From: Paenalicyclobacillus mengziensis
GTDB taxonomy: Bacteria > Bacillota > Bacilli > Alicyclobacillales > Alicyclobacillaceae
Length of the DNA: 64,000 nucleotides
Reading direction: 5' to 3'
Assembly: GCF_017298635.1 (NCBI RefSeq)
Contig: NZ_CP071182.1
Span: 3,200,001-3,264,000, forward strand
This document shows positions 17,098 to 24,795 of this stretch, piece after piece. The stretch's first letter is position 1. Every line of letters begins with the position of its first letter. The translations under genes were made by a program, and so were the position numbers. The notes under the pieces were generated by a model. The model was not told the origin of the DNA. It searched no databases and saw nothing but the letters and a program-made list of their open reading frames with translations.

Positions 17098-17106
17098 AGT
17101 ATAACA
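17098..17106 (-). promoter_or_regulatory. Extended -10 promoter of accB-accC
   Basis: The minus strand reads TGTTATACT, a TG-extended -10 box (TATACT at 17103-17098, TG at 17106-17105). The TG overlaps one arm of the inverted repeat at 17105-17128. The leader to the TTG start would be about 40 bases. Confidence 0.5.
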
Positions 17107-17128
17107 TAGAGACAAATCCTTCTCTATG
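17105..17128. promoter_or_regulatory. Perfect inverted repeat over the accB promoter
   Basis: CATAGAGA (17105-17112) and TCTCTATG (17121-17128) form perfect 8-base arms around an 8-base spacer. They lie between the -10 and the expected -35 of accB, where a repressor would block polymerase. The sequence does not resemble the FapR operator known from Bacillus. It could also simply fold in DNA. Confidence 0.45.
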
Positions 17129-17150
17129 TACAACCGTGGTACGTTCATCA

Positions 17151-17178
17151 TGACAAACGCCCCGCCTTGTGCGGGGCG
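17151..17178 (-). terminator. Probable terminator of the spoIIIA operon
   Basis: On the minus strand GCCCCGC, a five-base loop and GCGGGGC form a very GC-rich stem (17177-17159) followed by GTTTGT. It stands between the spoIIIAH stop at 17199 and accB. The T-tract is weak. Confidence 0.5.
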
Positions 17179-17198
17179 CCTTTGCAAGGGGTCATTTT

Positions 17199-17792
17199 TT
17201 ATGCCTTGATCTTGACAATTACGTTGGATGCGGAAACGTTCATCTGCTGACTTACAATGTTCATCAATTCCACAGCTTTGGTGTTACTGAGCTGGCTGGC
17301 CTTCACATAAACAACCACTTGGTTGCCGTTTGTACTCGGCACGATGACGCAATCTTGATATCCCTTTGCTAGAATCATTTCCTTTGCGTTCGCGAGCGCG
17401 CCCTGCTCGTTTTGCAGTTGACGGAGCTTATCCTCGGCTTGGCTTAGCTCCTGTGCTGAAGCGTTATTGTTTGCTAGAATCTGTTCCTCTGCATCAATCT
17501 GCTTGGTCATTTCGGTATCGAGCTGCGTTTGCATGTTTACAAACCAGTCTGTCGTCGTCGTTGGCGTACCTGTGGCTGCTGCCGTGTTTTGACTTCCGGA
17601 TGTCTGATTTGCCGTGGCCTGATTGGCGGAAGTAGAACTACTGCCTGGCACACCAGTGGTTGAGGTTGCCACGCTCGTCCCATTTGTTGATGTCGTTGTC
17701 AGACTAGATTCGTTATTCATGGTGTAGTACCCAATCAGCATCAGGGATAACACCATCATTGTTGATAACCAGACCGTTTGCCGTTTCACCAT
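17199..17792 (-). CDS. spoIIIAH: Stage III sporulation protein AH
   Basis: SpoIIIAH is the mother-cell membrane protein that binds forespore SpoIIQ across the septum and forms part of the feeding channel. The 197-residue protein has one N-terminal membrane helix (about residues 8-25) and a low-complexity Ser/Thr/Asn linker (26-75). A YscJ/FliF-like domain follows (about 85-197; KQIDAEEQILANNNASAQEL, YQDCVIVPSTNGNQVVVYVK). It is the last gene of the complete AA-AH operon. Confidence 0.95.
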   Translation of the reverse strand: MVKRQTVWLSTMMVLSLMLIGYYTMNNESSLTTTSTNGTSVATSTTGVPGSSSTSANQATANQTSGSQNTAAATGTPTTTTDWFVNMQTQLDTEMTKQIDAEEQILANNNASAQELSQAEDKLRQLQNEQGALANAKEMILAKGYQDCVIVPSTNGNQVVVYVKASQLSNTKAVELMNIVSQQMNVSASNVIVKIKA

Positions 17793-17813
17793 TTGTACAT
17801 TCCTCCCAATCTT

Positions 17814-18419
17814 CTACGGATTACTCCTTTTTGGCTCTACGCTAATTTTATATGCAGGCACGTCCAACACATGACCAATTGCGTCAATGATTTCTGCTTT
17901 TGCTACGAAGAAATCTTTCGCATTCACGAGCACCACGACCCCTCGAACTGTCGGAGAGTGCTGTGACGTCACAAACGGCACCGAGCTGCCATCGGACGTA
18001 TGTTCGGTGAATACAGAGTTGTCCACCGTAGTAGACTGCGAGCTCGACTGGCCAGATCCTCCATTTTGTGTCTGTGTTGTCTTTTTCACATTATTTGCAA
18101 CCGATAGCTCATTGGTAGAATCCAGAGTCACCATCACAACCGCGCTGTTGACACCTGCCAAATTATCAATTACCTGAGTAAGCTCGGTGTCATACGTGGA
18201 CTGCATTTGGATGATTGGATTGGATGCGCCGCCATTTCGCTGAGGCTGGCCCGTTCCACTGGAAGAGGCCGACGCCGTGGGATTCTGTGTCGTCCCGCCG
18301 CCTAAGGTGGATACGACAGCTCCCGTGTGATTCCACAATGTCCCAATCAAGAGAAATAGGATTCCCAGGCCGCCGAGCAGTAACAACCACTTGTTCTGAA
18401 GCAATGTCTTAAGGTCCAG
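17814..18419 (-). CDS. spoIIIAG: Stage III sporulation protein AG, likely CTG start
   Basis: SpoIIIAG forms a large ring in the channel between mother cell and forespore. The 201-residue product has one membrane helix near the N-terminus (NKWLLLLGGLGILFLLIGTL), a Ser/Gly/Asn-rich linker, and the ring-building motif LAGVNSAVVMVTLDS followed by VRGVVVLVNAKDFFVAKAEI. No ATG, GTG or TTG lies at a useful place. CTG 18419 follows AAGGGGGGAG by five bases and gives the expected DLKTLLQNKW beginning. The only standard upstream option, TTG 18470, lies deep in spoIIIAF without a ribosome site. It overlaps spoIIIAF by eleven bases. Confidence 0.9.
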   Translation of the reverse strand: MDLKTLLQNKWLLLLGGLGILFLLIGTLWNHTGAVVSTLGGGTTQNPTASASSSGTGQPQRNGGASNPIIQMQSTYDTELTQVIDNLAGVNSAVVMVTLDSTNELSVANNVKKTTQTQNGGSGQSSSQSTTVDNSVFTEHTSDGSSVPFVTSQHSPTVRGVVVLVNAKDFFVAKAEIIDAIGHVLDVPAYKISVEPKRSNP

Positions 18420-18957
18420 ATGAACTCCCCCCTTCCAGTGAGCTGACCACTTGCACCTGGTTTGATCCAAGCGCCAACTGGCTTGTCAAAAAGTTCACAA
18501 TGCCTTGGCGTGTAGTCTTGGTTGTCGCAGCCGCTGTCACTACAGTGACACTGCTTATCTTGCCACTGCTGTCAGCCCGTACGATGACTTGAGCAACGTC
18601 ACAGTTACAGGCCGCAGCCACAGCGTCCTTTAACCGCTGCTCGAGCAAGGCAATTTCCGCGTTCGATTGCTCCTTTTGTAGTTGTTGCTTCAGCGACGAA
18701 ATGTCGTATCCCGCTGTCCCCCCGTTCGAGGCCGGTGGGTTCCCGAGAATTTCAGAGGTCGCTTGGTTAGCCAACTGATTTGCCCAGCCCCCGTGAAAAA
18801 GCGGCATCATCGGTTGCAACATGGTAGCAATGACGGCGAGCCCCATGACCATGCGAACGTATTTCTGCATGGCTTTCGTGGGTAACAGAAAATCAGCCAA
18901 AATCGCCAGAAAGATAATCAGGATGAGTTGCCGCAACCACCCCCCAAGTAAATTCAT
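18409..18957 (-). CDS. spoIIIAF: Stage III sporulation protein AF
   Basis: SpoIIIAF is a membrane component of the SpoIIIA-SpoIIQ complex. The 182-residue protein has two N-terminal membrane helices (about residues 8-25 and 35-50; LILIIFLAILADFLLPTKAM is characteristic) and a soluble C-terminal domain (DVAQVIVRADSSGKISSVTV) with a ring-building fold. The ATG at 18957 overlaps the spoIIIAE stop (ATGA). Confidence 0.93.
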   Translation of the reverse strand: MNLLGGWLRQLILIIFLAILADFLLPTKAMQKYVRMVMGLAVIATMLQPMMPLFHGGWANQLANQATSEILGNPPASNGGTAGYDISSLKQQLQKEQSNAEIALLEQRLKDAVAAACNCDVAQVIVRADSSGKISSVTVVTAAATTKTTRQGIVNFLTSQLALGSNQVQVVSSLEGGSSSGP

Positions 18958-20180
18958 GACATCACCACCGCAATGTTGGCGGACAGAAGCAGAATGCTAA
19001 TGGCCATGAAAAACATCAACGCTACAGCTGCAACGCAAGCAAAAACAAGAACGAGGCTTTTGCTTAGCGCCCCGAGCGTGGTCACCATAGGCCCGTCCCC
19101 AAGTGGCTGCATCAAGGCTGCACTGCCACTGTATATGAACGACAACGCCAGAATTTTCAAGGCTGGGAAGAGCGCCATAAAAAGCACAATGATGAGTCCT
19201 GCAACGCCAATCGCGTTTTTCACGAGCATGGAGGCACTGATTACAGTCTCGGCCGCATCCGACATCGCCTTCCCCACAATCGGAACAAAGGTGTTCACGG
19301 CAAACTTTGCCATTCTGAGACTTACCCCGTCGGCAATACCCTTTCCGAGTCCTTGAACGCTGGCCACACCAAGAAAAGCACTCAGACAAATGCCAAGGGT
19401 GGCGACTCCCGCCGTTCGGAATAATCCTGCAAGGCGGGTGACTTGATAGCGCGGTGACAGGCTGCTTACCAAATCCAAAATCGCAGCAAAGAAGATGAGG
19501 GGAAAGACAAACAGAAACACGACATTACTGATAAGATGCACTGCAAACAACAGCATTGGTTGAAAGAACGCTGCAGACGCGATGGCTCCGGAGGCTGCCA
19601 TAATGGTTACAACAAGAGGCACAGTCGCTAACATAAAGTCTGTCATCGACTGAATTGCATGCTTGGCGTATCCAACGGCTTCGGTAAAAGAGCCAATCGC
19701 CAAACCTATTAAGACAAAGAATATGACGGCGTATGCCACCTGACTGACCGTCTGCTGTTCGAAGGCCGATTGCATCGACTGCAGGACTACGGCGAGGACC
19801 GACAGCAACAAGATGGCGCCAAGTAATCTGACATTGTCAAAGACCTCAGCGAGAAAGTAGCGCAAAATCCCATTCATCAGACCGTGCAGGTTCCAACCCC
19901 CGTTGTCGAGGATAGACCGAATGATGCTGGAACTTTGAATGTCGGGCAGGTATCCGCCGTACTGCTGCCGCAGGTCGTTCCAGTACTGCTCAATTGTTCC
20001 AGTCGGTAGATTGTCCAATTGAGCCTGTGCGACCTGATTCACCGATGTCGTCTGACTTGTCGTCTGATTGGCTTGCTGGCTGACTGTCACATTCCCGGTG
20101 TTGACGTCGGCAAAAACCGGCCGAACAGCAGCGAGGATGATGAACAGGCCGACGATGAATGAAACCAACAACTTTCGCAC
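18954..20180 (-). CDS. spoIIIAE: Stage III sporulation protein AE
   Basis: SpoIIIAE is the large polytopic membrane protein of the forespore feeding channel. The 408-residue product starts with a signal-like segment (LLVSFIVGLFIILAAVRPVFA). It then has about six to seven membrane helices between residues 105 and 408, including FVPIVGKAMSDAAETVISAS and the Gly-rich LGGGTT-like loops. The start is GTG 20180, nine bases after GGAGG; the TTG at 20189 touches that site directly. It is coupled to spoIIIAF downstream. Confidence 0.95.
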   Translation of the reverse strand: MRKLLVSFIVGLFIILAAVRPVFADVNTGNVTVSQQANQTTSQTTSVNQVAQAQLDNLPTGTIEQYWNDLRQQYGGYLPDIQSSSIIRSILDNGGWNLHGLMNGILRYFLAEVFDNVRLLGAILLLSVLAVVLQSMQSAFEQQTVSQVAYAVIFFVLIGLAIGSFTEAVGYAKHAIQSMTDFMLATVPLVVTIMAASGAIASAAFFQPMLLFAVHLISNVVFLFVFPLIFFAAILDLVSSLSPRYQVTRLAGLFRTAGVATLGICLSAFLGVASVQGLGKGIADGVSLRMAKFAVNTFVPIVGKAMSDAAETVISASMLVKNAIGVAGLIIVLFMALFPALKILALSFIYSGSAALMQPLGDGPMVTTLGALSKSLVLVFACVAAVALMFFMAISILLLSANIAVVMS

Positions 20181-20206
20181 CGTGTTCAACCTCCATCCCC
20201 TGCTGT

Positions 20207-20602
20207 CTATGGAAGCAGGTGTATGAGTGAGTCAATCACGCCCGTAATAATCGGCAAGGCGAGAATGACAATGCCGACCTTTCCGGCGAGCTCAATCTTG
20301 CCTGCAAGTGCACCTTCCTTGGCGTCGCGGGCGACCTGTGCGGCAAACTCCACGATGTACGCAATCCCAATAATGCGCAGCACAGTCGACATGAAGCCCT
20401 GGTTCACATTCGCTGAAGTAGACAATTCGGTCAGGGTTCGAATGACAGACTCCATGTTCTGAACCACTTGCACCAACAAAACAATGCCTGCAATCAACCC
20501 AACCATCATTGCAAATTGTGGTGCATGCGGTCGAAGTACAGAAACCAGCACAGTTGCCGTAAGACCGATGCCGACAAGCTGCAGAATGTGCAAAGACATC
20601 AC
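20207..20602 (-). CDS. spoIIIAD: Stage III sporulation protein AD
   Basis: SpoIIIAD is a small membrane protein of the SpoIIIA complex. The 131-residue protein has four hydrophobic segments and the family segment NQGFMSTVLRIIGIAYIVEF followed by AAQVARDAKEGALAGKIELA. GTG 20602 and ATG 20599 are adjacent; the start lies right after the spoIIIAC stop, so translation is probably coupled. Confidence 0.94.
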   Translation of the reverse strand: MMSLHILQLVGIGLTATVLVSVLRPHAPQFAMMVGLIAGIVLLVQVVQNMESVIRTLTELSTSANVNQGFMSTVLRIIGIAYIVEFAAQVARDAKEGALAGKIELAGKVGIVILALPIITGVIDSLIHLLP

Positions 20603-20806
20603 CTACATTTGCAGGAAGACTCTCTGGATCTCACTGTACAAGTGGTCCACATAACCGATGACAATGACAAACACTGCAACAAACCCCACGAACGTGGTCC
20701 AATGAGCAAACTCTTCCTTACCACTCTGCTTCAGAATGGTATGGAGGATAGCTACCAGGAACCCAATTCCTGCGATTTGAAAGATAGCTCGAACTTCTGG
20801 CGTCAC
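20603..20806 (-). CDS. spoIIIAC: Stage III sporulation protein AC
   Basis: SpoIIIAC is the smallest membrane component of the complex. From GTG 20806 the product is 67 residues with two helices (FQIAGIGFLVAILHTILKQ and FVGFVAVFVIVIGYVDHLY), the usual size. GGAGGGG lies nine bases upstream. The frame extends to 20893, but the added part is basic and has no ribosome site. A 115-base gap separates it from spoIIIAB, unusually wide for this operon. Confidence 0.93.
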   Translation of the reverse strand: MTPEVRAIFQIAGIGFLVAILHTILKQSGKEEFAHWTTFVGFVAVFVIVIGYVDHLYSEIQRVFLQM

Positions 20807-20921
20807 CGTTTGTCCCCTCCATCTTCGTCGAGCCCGTACATTCTCGTCCGCTACATACGGTAGAAAGTTTTGCAGCGAACGGTACGACCCCAAACAGCGC
20901 GATGCTTTCGTAAACGCGGTT

Positions 20922-21437
20922 TCAGTAAAGTAAAATCACAATGAATAACCCGGTTAGCACTCCAATGTACTGCCACATCCGCTCATAACGCCGTTTTGCC
21001 TCTTCAGCTTCTTTTTGGATACTCTCTAGTTGCACAATCGTTGCTTCAAACTGCTGGCTTTGGTGCAATAGGTCCGACGTTCCGAGCGTCCGGCCAAACA
21101 ATGCAAGTGCCTCGTAATCCGATTCCAGTAAATGCGCCTGTGGTCTACAGGCTTCGATACCGGCTGCAAGTGCTTCGCCTACCGTCACGTCGGACCGAGC
21201 TAGAGCCTCCGCTGTCGTGCCAAGCAGGACGTTGAGCGGTTTCGCCAGACGCGTGGTCACGTTTGCCAGGGCCTGCGGTAACGGCGTTGCCATGTATTCG
21301 ATGTCCGCTCGAAGTATCCGCAGCGCCTCAATCAACAGTTGCAACTCCCGCGGACGCTCACGGTATGCCCGTGCTAATTGAAACCCGATAGCGCTTGTAG
21401 CCATAATGACCAGTGCACTTCCAATGAGCTTTATCAA
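20922..21437 (-). CDS. spoIIIAB: Stage III sporulation protein AB
   Basis: SpoIIIAB resembles GspF-type secretion proteins and works with the AA ATPase. The 171-residue protein has an N-terminal helix (about residues 3-22), a long helical middle (RPRELQLLIEALRILRADIE) and a C-terminal membrane helix (IGVLTGLFIVILLY). Its start overlaps the spoIIIAA stop by four bases. Confidence 0.94.
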   Translation of the reverse strand: MIKLIGSALVIMATSAIGFQLARAYRERPRELQLLIEALRILRADIEYMATPLPQALANVTTRLAKPLNVLLGTTAEALARSDVTVGEALAAGIEACRPQAHLLESDYEALALFGRTLGTSDLLHQSQQFEATIVQLESIQKEAEEAKRRYERMWQYIGVLTGLFIVILLY

Positions 21438-22462
21438 CCTTGGTCCACCCTTTTACTCGAGGAAGTCCGCCGATACAGGACAGCCTGCCCTTCATCCTCA
21501 ACACGGACGATGGTGCCAGGGCCTTCATCCCTGCCAATAAGCACGTATCGCTCAAATGCCTTGCTGCGATACAGACCGTCCATGGCAGGGCGCTGCCGCC
21601 ACTGTTCAACCGATGCAGCGTGAACTGAGGTTACAACTGCAACGCCAGCATGAGTTGCGTCCAAAACTGCCTTGACATCGTCCTCTCTGCCAATCTCATC
21701 CGTCACAATCACTCCCGGTGACAAGCTGCGAATGGCAATACGCATTCCCTCAGCTTTCGGGCAGCCGTCAAGCAAGTCGGTACGGGGGCCAATGTCGAAC
21801 TGGGGTCGCCCATCGACGCTACCGGCTAATTCAGACCGTTCGTCCACAATCGTGACCTTGGCCGCCGGCACACCCGGAGCAATGCCTCCAGAGCTCCAGA
21901 GACGAGCGAGATCGCGCAAGAGGGTCGTCTTTCCACACTGCGGAGGCGAAATCAGCAGTATGGAGAGGGGGCGCCCAGAGTCCCGATCAAACGCATATCG
22001 GGTAAGCAGTGCGGCACAGCCCAGCCGCTCCCTTGCGACTCGAATGTTCACAGCGTTAATGGAACGAACGGAGCGAATTTCACCGCCAGCCCCGAGCACC
22101 GCTCGGCCTGCGACACCAACCCGATGCCCGCCCTGCATCGTGATAAAGCCCTTTCTCAGGTCATCTTCAACCGCATACAGAGACGCCTGGGTTACAGCCT
22201 GAATGACTCTTGCCAAGTGTTCCTCTGTAACAATGAGCCCCTTGTTCGGGTTCGACGTTACTTCCTCGGTTTTGCCGAGAAACCGGTCGAAGCCAAATCC
22301 GGTGATTTGTACAGGTTGGCCAAGGCGCAGACGAACTTCTTCGATGCGGCGCAGGTATATCGGGTCGATGCCTTCCAGCCGTCCTCGGATGTCAGGAGGG
22401 CAGACATGTAACACCTGTTGCCAGATGCGCTCATCCGGCGCTGCATCAACCTGATGAGTCAC
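21434..22462 (-). CDS. spoIIIAA: Stage III sporulation protein AA, secretion-type ATPase
   Basis: SpoIIIAA is the ATPase of the forespore feeding channel. The 342-residue protein has Walker A LLISPPQCGKTTLLRDLARL (about residues 155-174), TIVDERSELAGSVDG, and a Walker B-like GVIVTDEIGREDDVKAVLDA. I choose GTG 22462, nine bases after GGGGGTGG, instead of GTG 22504, which would include an inverted repeat. The operon runs AA to AH without interruption and should be under sigma E, but I could not locate a convincing sigma E promoter. Confidence 0.95.
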   Translation of the reverse strand: MTHQVDAAPDERIWQQVLHVCPPDIRGRLEGIDPIYLRRIEEVRLRLGQPVQITGFGFDRFLGKTEEVTSNPNKGLIVTEEHLARVIQAVTQASLYAVEDDLRKGFITMQGGHRVGVAGRAVLGAGGEIRSVRSINAVNIRVARERLGCAALLTRYAFDRDSGRPLSILLISPPQCGKTTLLRDLARLWSSGGIAPGVPAAKVTIVDERSELAGSVDGRPQFDIGPRTDLLDGCPKAEGMRIAIRSLSPGVIVTDEIGREDDVKAVLDATHAGVAVVTSVHAASVEQWRQRPAMDGLYRSKAFERYVLIGRDEGPGTIVRVEDEGQAVLYRRTSSSKRVDQG

Positions 22463-22482
22463 GTTTTGTCCACCCCCAGTTA

Positions 22483-22532
22483 GTCCATGTATATGGACGG
22501 GCACCTTTTCTTATGCCTACGTACGGGTAGGC
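22483..22532. repeat. Two inverted repeats in the spoIIIA leader
   Basis: GTCCAT-GTAT-ATGGAC (22483-22498) and GCCTAC-GTACGG-GTAGGC (22515-22532) are both perfect and lie just upstream of spoIIIAA. They may be operator sites or small hairpins at the 5' end of the operon mRNA. Confidence 0.45.
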
Positions 22533-22630
22533 GCCGTAACGGGAACGGAAATTTACTCATTTGATATCAGCAGAAGAAGTATGGCGGCTTACGAGGTGCT
22601 GAGGACGGTGTTGGAGAAGGAGGTTTTACT

Positions 22631-22735
22631 TTGGAGATTTCCGTGATGATCCGGTGGATTGTCGTGTTCTTGGTGATTTTTGTTTTACTGATGTTTCTTG
22701 TCTTCAGTTTCTTTCGTAATAAGGCAACTGCCTAA
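22631..22735 (+). CDS. Tiny single-helix membrane protein (34 aa)
   Basis: This frame is opposite to its neighbours. A TTG at 22631 follows AAGGAGG by seven bases, an excellent ribosome site, and opens a 34-codon frame. The peptide begins MEISVMIRWIVVFLVIFVLL, contains one strong membrane helix, and ends in a basic Asn-Lys tail. An ATG at 22646 is an alternative start. It lies between spoIIIAA and efp, divergent from the spoIIIA operon and convergent with efp. The small size, helix and ribosome site argue for a real membrane microprotein; I know no family for it. Confidence 0.6.
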   Translation: MEISVMIRWIVVFLVIFVLLMFLVFSFFRNKATA

Positions 22736-22777
22736 ACAGAAAGTAGACAGCGCACCAATGCCAAACATCGGTGAGCG

Positions 22778-22805
22778 CAAAAATGGCGTGCCAAGCTGGC
22801 ACGCC
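22778..22805 (-). terminator. Terminator after efp
   Basis: GGCGTGCCA-AGC-TGGCACGCC (22785-22805) is a perfect 9-base stem. On the minus strand it is followed by ATTTTTG, giving a good rho-independent terminator for efp. It may also stop the small plus-strand gene at 22631. Confidence 0.8.
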
Positions 22806-22857
22806 ACATCACGATACATGATCTTCAAAACATCGGACGTTCAAATCAATTGCTTCG

Positions 22858-23415
22858 TCAGGCGCGAGACACATATGCCCCGGAACGAGTGTCAATGATC
22901 AGCTTATCTCCCTCATTGACAAAGAACGGAACCTGCAGTGTGTATCCTGTCTCCATGGTCGCAGGCTTGCTGCCTCCCGTAGCAGTGTCGCCCTTAATAC
23001 CCGGTTCAGTGGCTGTTACGACCAGCTCGACAGTGTTTGGCAAGTCGATACCAATGGTTTGTCCTTCGTGTAACACGATATAACAGTTCATGTTCTCCTT
23101 GAGGAAGTTTAATTCGTAGTCGAGTTGAGCTCTCGGTATCGTCAATTGCTCGTAGGTCTCTGTATCCATAAAGGTGTACAGTTCCGCGTCATTGTATAAG
23201 TACTGCATCTCGCGCGTCTCGATGCGTGCACGTGGAACTTTTTCACCAGCGCGGAATGTCTGCTCACGGACCGCACCTGTTTTCACATTTTTCAACTTCG
23301 TGCGAACGAAAGCCGCACCCTTGCCGGGTTTCACGTGCATAAACTCAATCACACGAAATATGTTGCCGTCTACTTCAATGGTAGTGCCAGTACGAAAATC
23401 GTTGCTTGAAATCAC
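22858..23415 (-). CDS. efp: Translation elongation factor P
   Basis: EF-P relieves ribosomes stalled at polyproline stretches. The 185-residue product has three beta-barrel domains: [20 protein letters not shown] at the N-terminus, the tip loop [17 protein letters not shown] with the conserved Lys, and the C-terminal [20 protein letters not shown] signature. The start is GTG 23415, after GGAGGGAATTCA; the extension to 23439 includes that ribosome site. It follows aroQ by 20 bases. Confidence 0.97.
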   Translation of the reverse strand: MISSNDFRTGTTIEVDGNIFRVIEFMHVKPGKGAAFVRTKLKNVKTGAVREQTFRAGEKVPRARIETREMQYLYNDAELYTFMDTETYEQLTIPRAQLDYELNFLKENMNCYIVLHEGQTIGIDLPNTVELVVTATEPGIKGDTATGGSKPATMETGYTLQVPFFVNEGDKLIIDTRSGAYVSRA

Positions 23416-23435
23416 TGAATTCCCTCCTGCCAAAA

Positions 23436-23930
23436 TCAAATGTTCGTGTGTTCGGATGAAGCTGACTTCTCTGATTTGCCACGAACAATTACGGATATCA
23501 AATAGTTCGCGGCAAGGTCATATCCTGTGGTGCCAAGTCCAACAATCTGACCCGTCACCACAGCGGCAAGTACCGACTCGTGACGAAACGCTTCCCGCTG
23601 ATGCACGTTGGAGATGTGAACCTCCACAATCGGACAATAGGACCCGACATCAGACAAGCAATCGCGCAAGGCATAGCTGTAATGGGCAAAGGCACCTGGG
23701 TTCAGAATAATCCCATTTGCCATCGGAGCGTTCTCTTGCAGGAAATCAATCAGTGCGCCTTCCGAATTACTCTGCATATCGAGCACGCTGACACCCTGCT
23801 GTGCCGCTAATTGCCTGATACGGTCCACCACCTGTGGCAAGGTCTCGTTGCCGTAGATGGTGGGTTCACGATGACCGAGTCGACTTAAGTTCGGACCGTT
23901 CACCAACAACAGCGTAGGTTGTCCGCTCAA
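23436..23930 (-). CDS. aroQ: Type II 3-dehydroquinate dehydratase
   Basis: AroQ converts 3-dehydroquinate to 3-dehydroshikimate in the shikimate pathway. The 164-residue protein shows the family start [20 protein letters not shown], with the catalytic-loop Arg and the Tyr in TIYG, then [28 protein letters not shown] and [19 protein letters not shown] with the catalytic His. I choose TTG 23930 with AAAGGA ten bases upstream; a frame open to 24158 would run across the promoter and into a divergent gene. The C-terminus has a short extra tail. Confidence 0.93.
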   Translation of the reverse strand: MSGQPTLLLVNGPNLSRLGHREPTIYGNETLPQVVDRIRQLAAQQGVSVLDMQSNSEGALIDFLQENAPMANGIILNPGAFAHYSYALRDCLSDVGSYCPIVEVHISNVHQREAFRHESVLAAVVTGQIVGLGTTGYDLAANYLISVIVRGKSEKSASSEHTNI

Positions 23931-23982
23931 AGGAGATTCGTCCTTTCGGAGAAACAGTCTGGCTGTGACGCAAATCGATGAC

Positions 23983-23991
23983 ATTGTATCA
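23983..23991 (-). promoter_or_regulatory. Extended -10 promoter of aroQ-efp
   Basis: TGATACAAT on the minus strand is a TG-extended -10 box (TACAAT at 23988-23983). It is about 50 bases from the TTG start. The -35 region is poor (TTCCAG at 17 bases). Confidence 0.45.
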
Positions 23992-24099
23992 CAGACGTCG
24001 ATATACTGGAAATATCCATTGAATTTCATCCAGACAAGCGTATGTATCTTTTCCAGATACGCTTTCGCAGAGATGCACTGAACGAAAGGAGGAACATCT

Positions 24100-24795
24100 G
24101 TGCTTGAGTTATGGGTCGTACGCCACGGCCAAACCGACTGGAACCTTGACCGTCGCATTCAAGGGTGGACTGATGTGCCGCTCAACAATGCAGGACGGAT
24201 TCAGGCAAAAAAACTCGGGAAACACCTCGAGGGGATTCCCTTCACGGCTCTTTACACCAGTGACCTTCTGCGCGCACGGACAACCGCAGCCATTCTACAG
24301 CAGCACACAGGAGCCCCTGTGACTGTTGATAAGAGACTGCGTGAGAAATATTTTGGTGCTCTCGAAGGCAAAGTGCGCGCGACCCCGCACCCGACGACTC
24401 CTGCCATTTCGGCAGCCAAGGCACGCTGCTCTCGCCTTGTCAACGACAGTAAGTACAGGGCCGCCCTGACCCACCCTCTGTCCGCAAGGGCAAGCAGCGG
24501 CGACCCTGAGGCCGAGTCAGACCATGCTTTACAAGAACGTATATGCGCTTTTCTTGGGGACGTCCGAGCTCACTTTACGAGTGGACGTATCCTCGTCGTG
24601 ACCCACGGTGGACTGATTCGAGCACTCTTAGACCTTGTCGGGTATCCTGACCGCGACGCACTCGAAAACACAAGCGTTACGCGTTTGCGTCACAAAACTG
24701 ACTTCTGGCAACCGGTTGCGGTAAACTGCGCAGACCACCTGCAACTGCTTACTACTCAAACTGATAACGAAGCACTGGGTTACGCGCAGCCATGA
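24100..24795 (+). CDS. Histidine phosphatase family protein (phosphoglycerate mutase-like)
   Basis: The 231-residue protein has the phosphohistidine motif [18 protein letters not shown] (about residues 6-23), [25 protein letters not shown] and the second catalytic His in [14 protein letters not shown]. It fits the CobC/PhoE-like branch; the substrate cannot be told from sequence. The region at about residues 95-140, between the two catalytic halves, is unusually rich in Ala, Pro, Thr and Arg and lacks the usual WxxxP pattern. The start is GTG 24100 with AAAGGAGG upstream. Its last 44 bases overlap the end of the convergent gcvPB. Confidence 0.88.
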   Translation: MLELWVVRHGQTDWNLDRRIQGWTDVPLNNAGRIQAKKLGKHLEGIPFTALYTSDLLRARTTAAILQQHTGAPVTVDKRLREKYFGALEGKVRATPHPTTPAISAAKARCSRLVNDSKYRAALTHPLSARASSGDPEAESDHALQERICAFLGDVRAHFTSGRILVVTHGGLIRALLDLVGYPDRDALENTSVTRLRHKTDFWQPVAVNCADHLQLLTTQTDNEALGYAQP

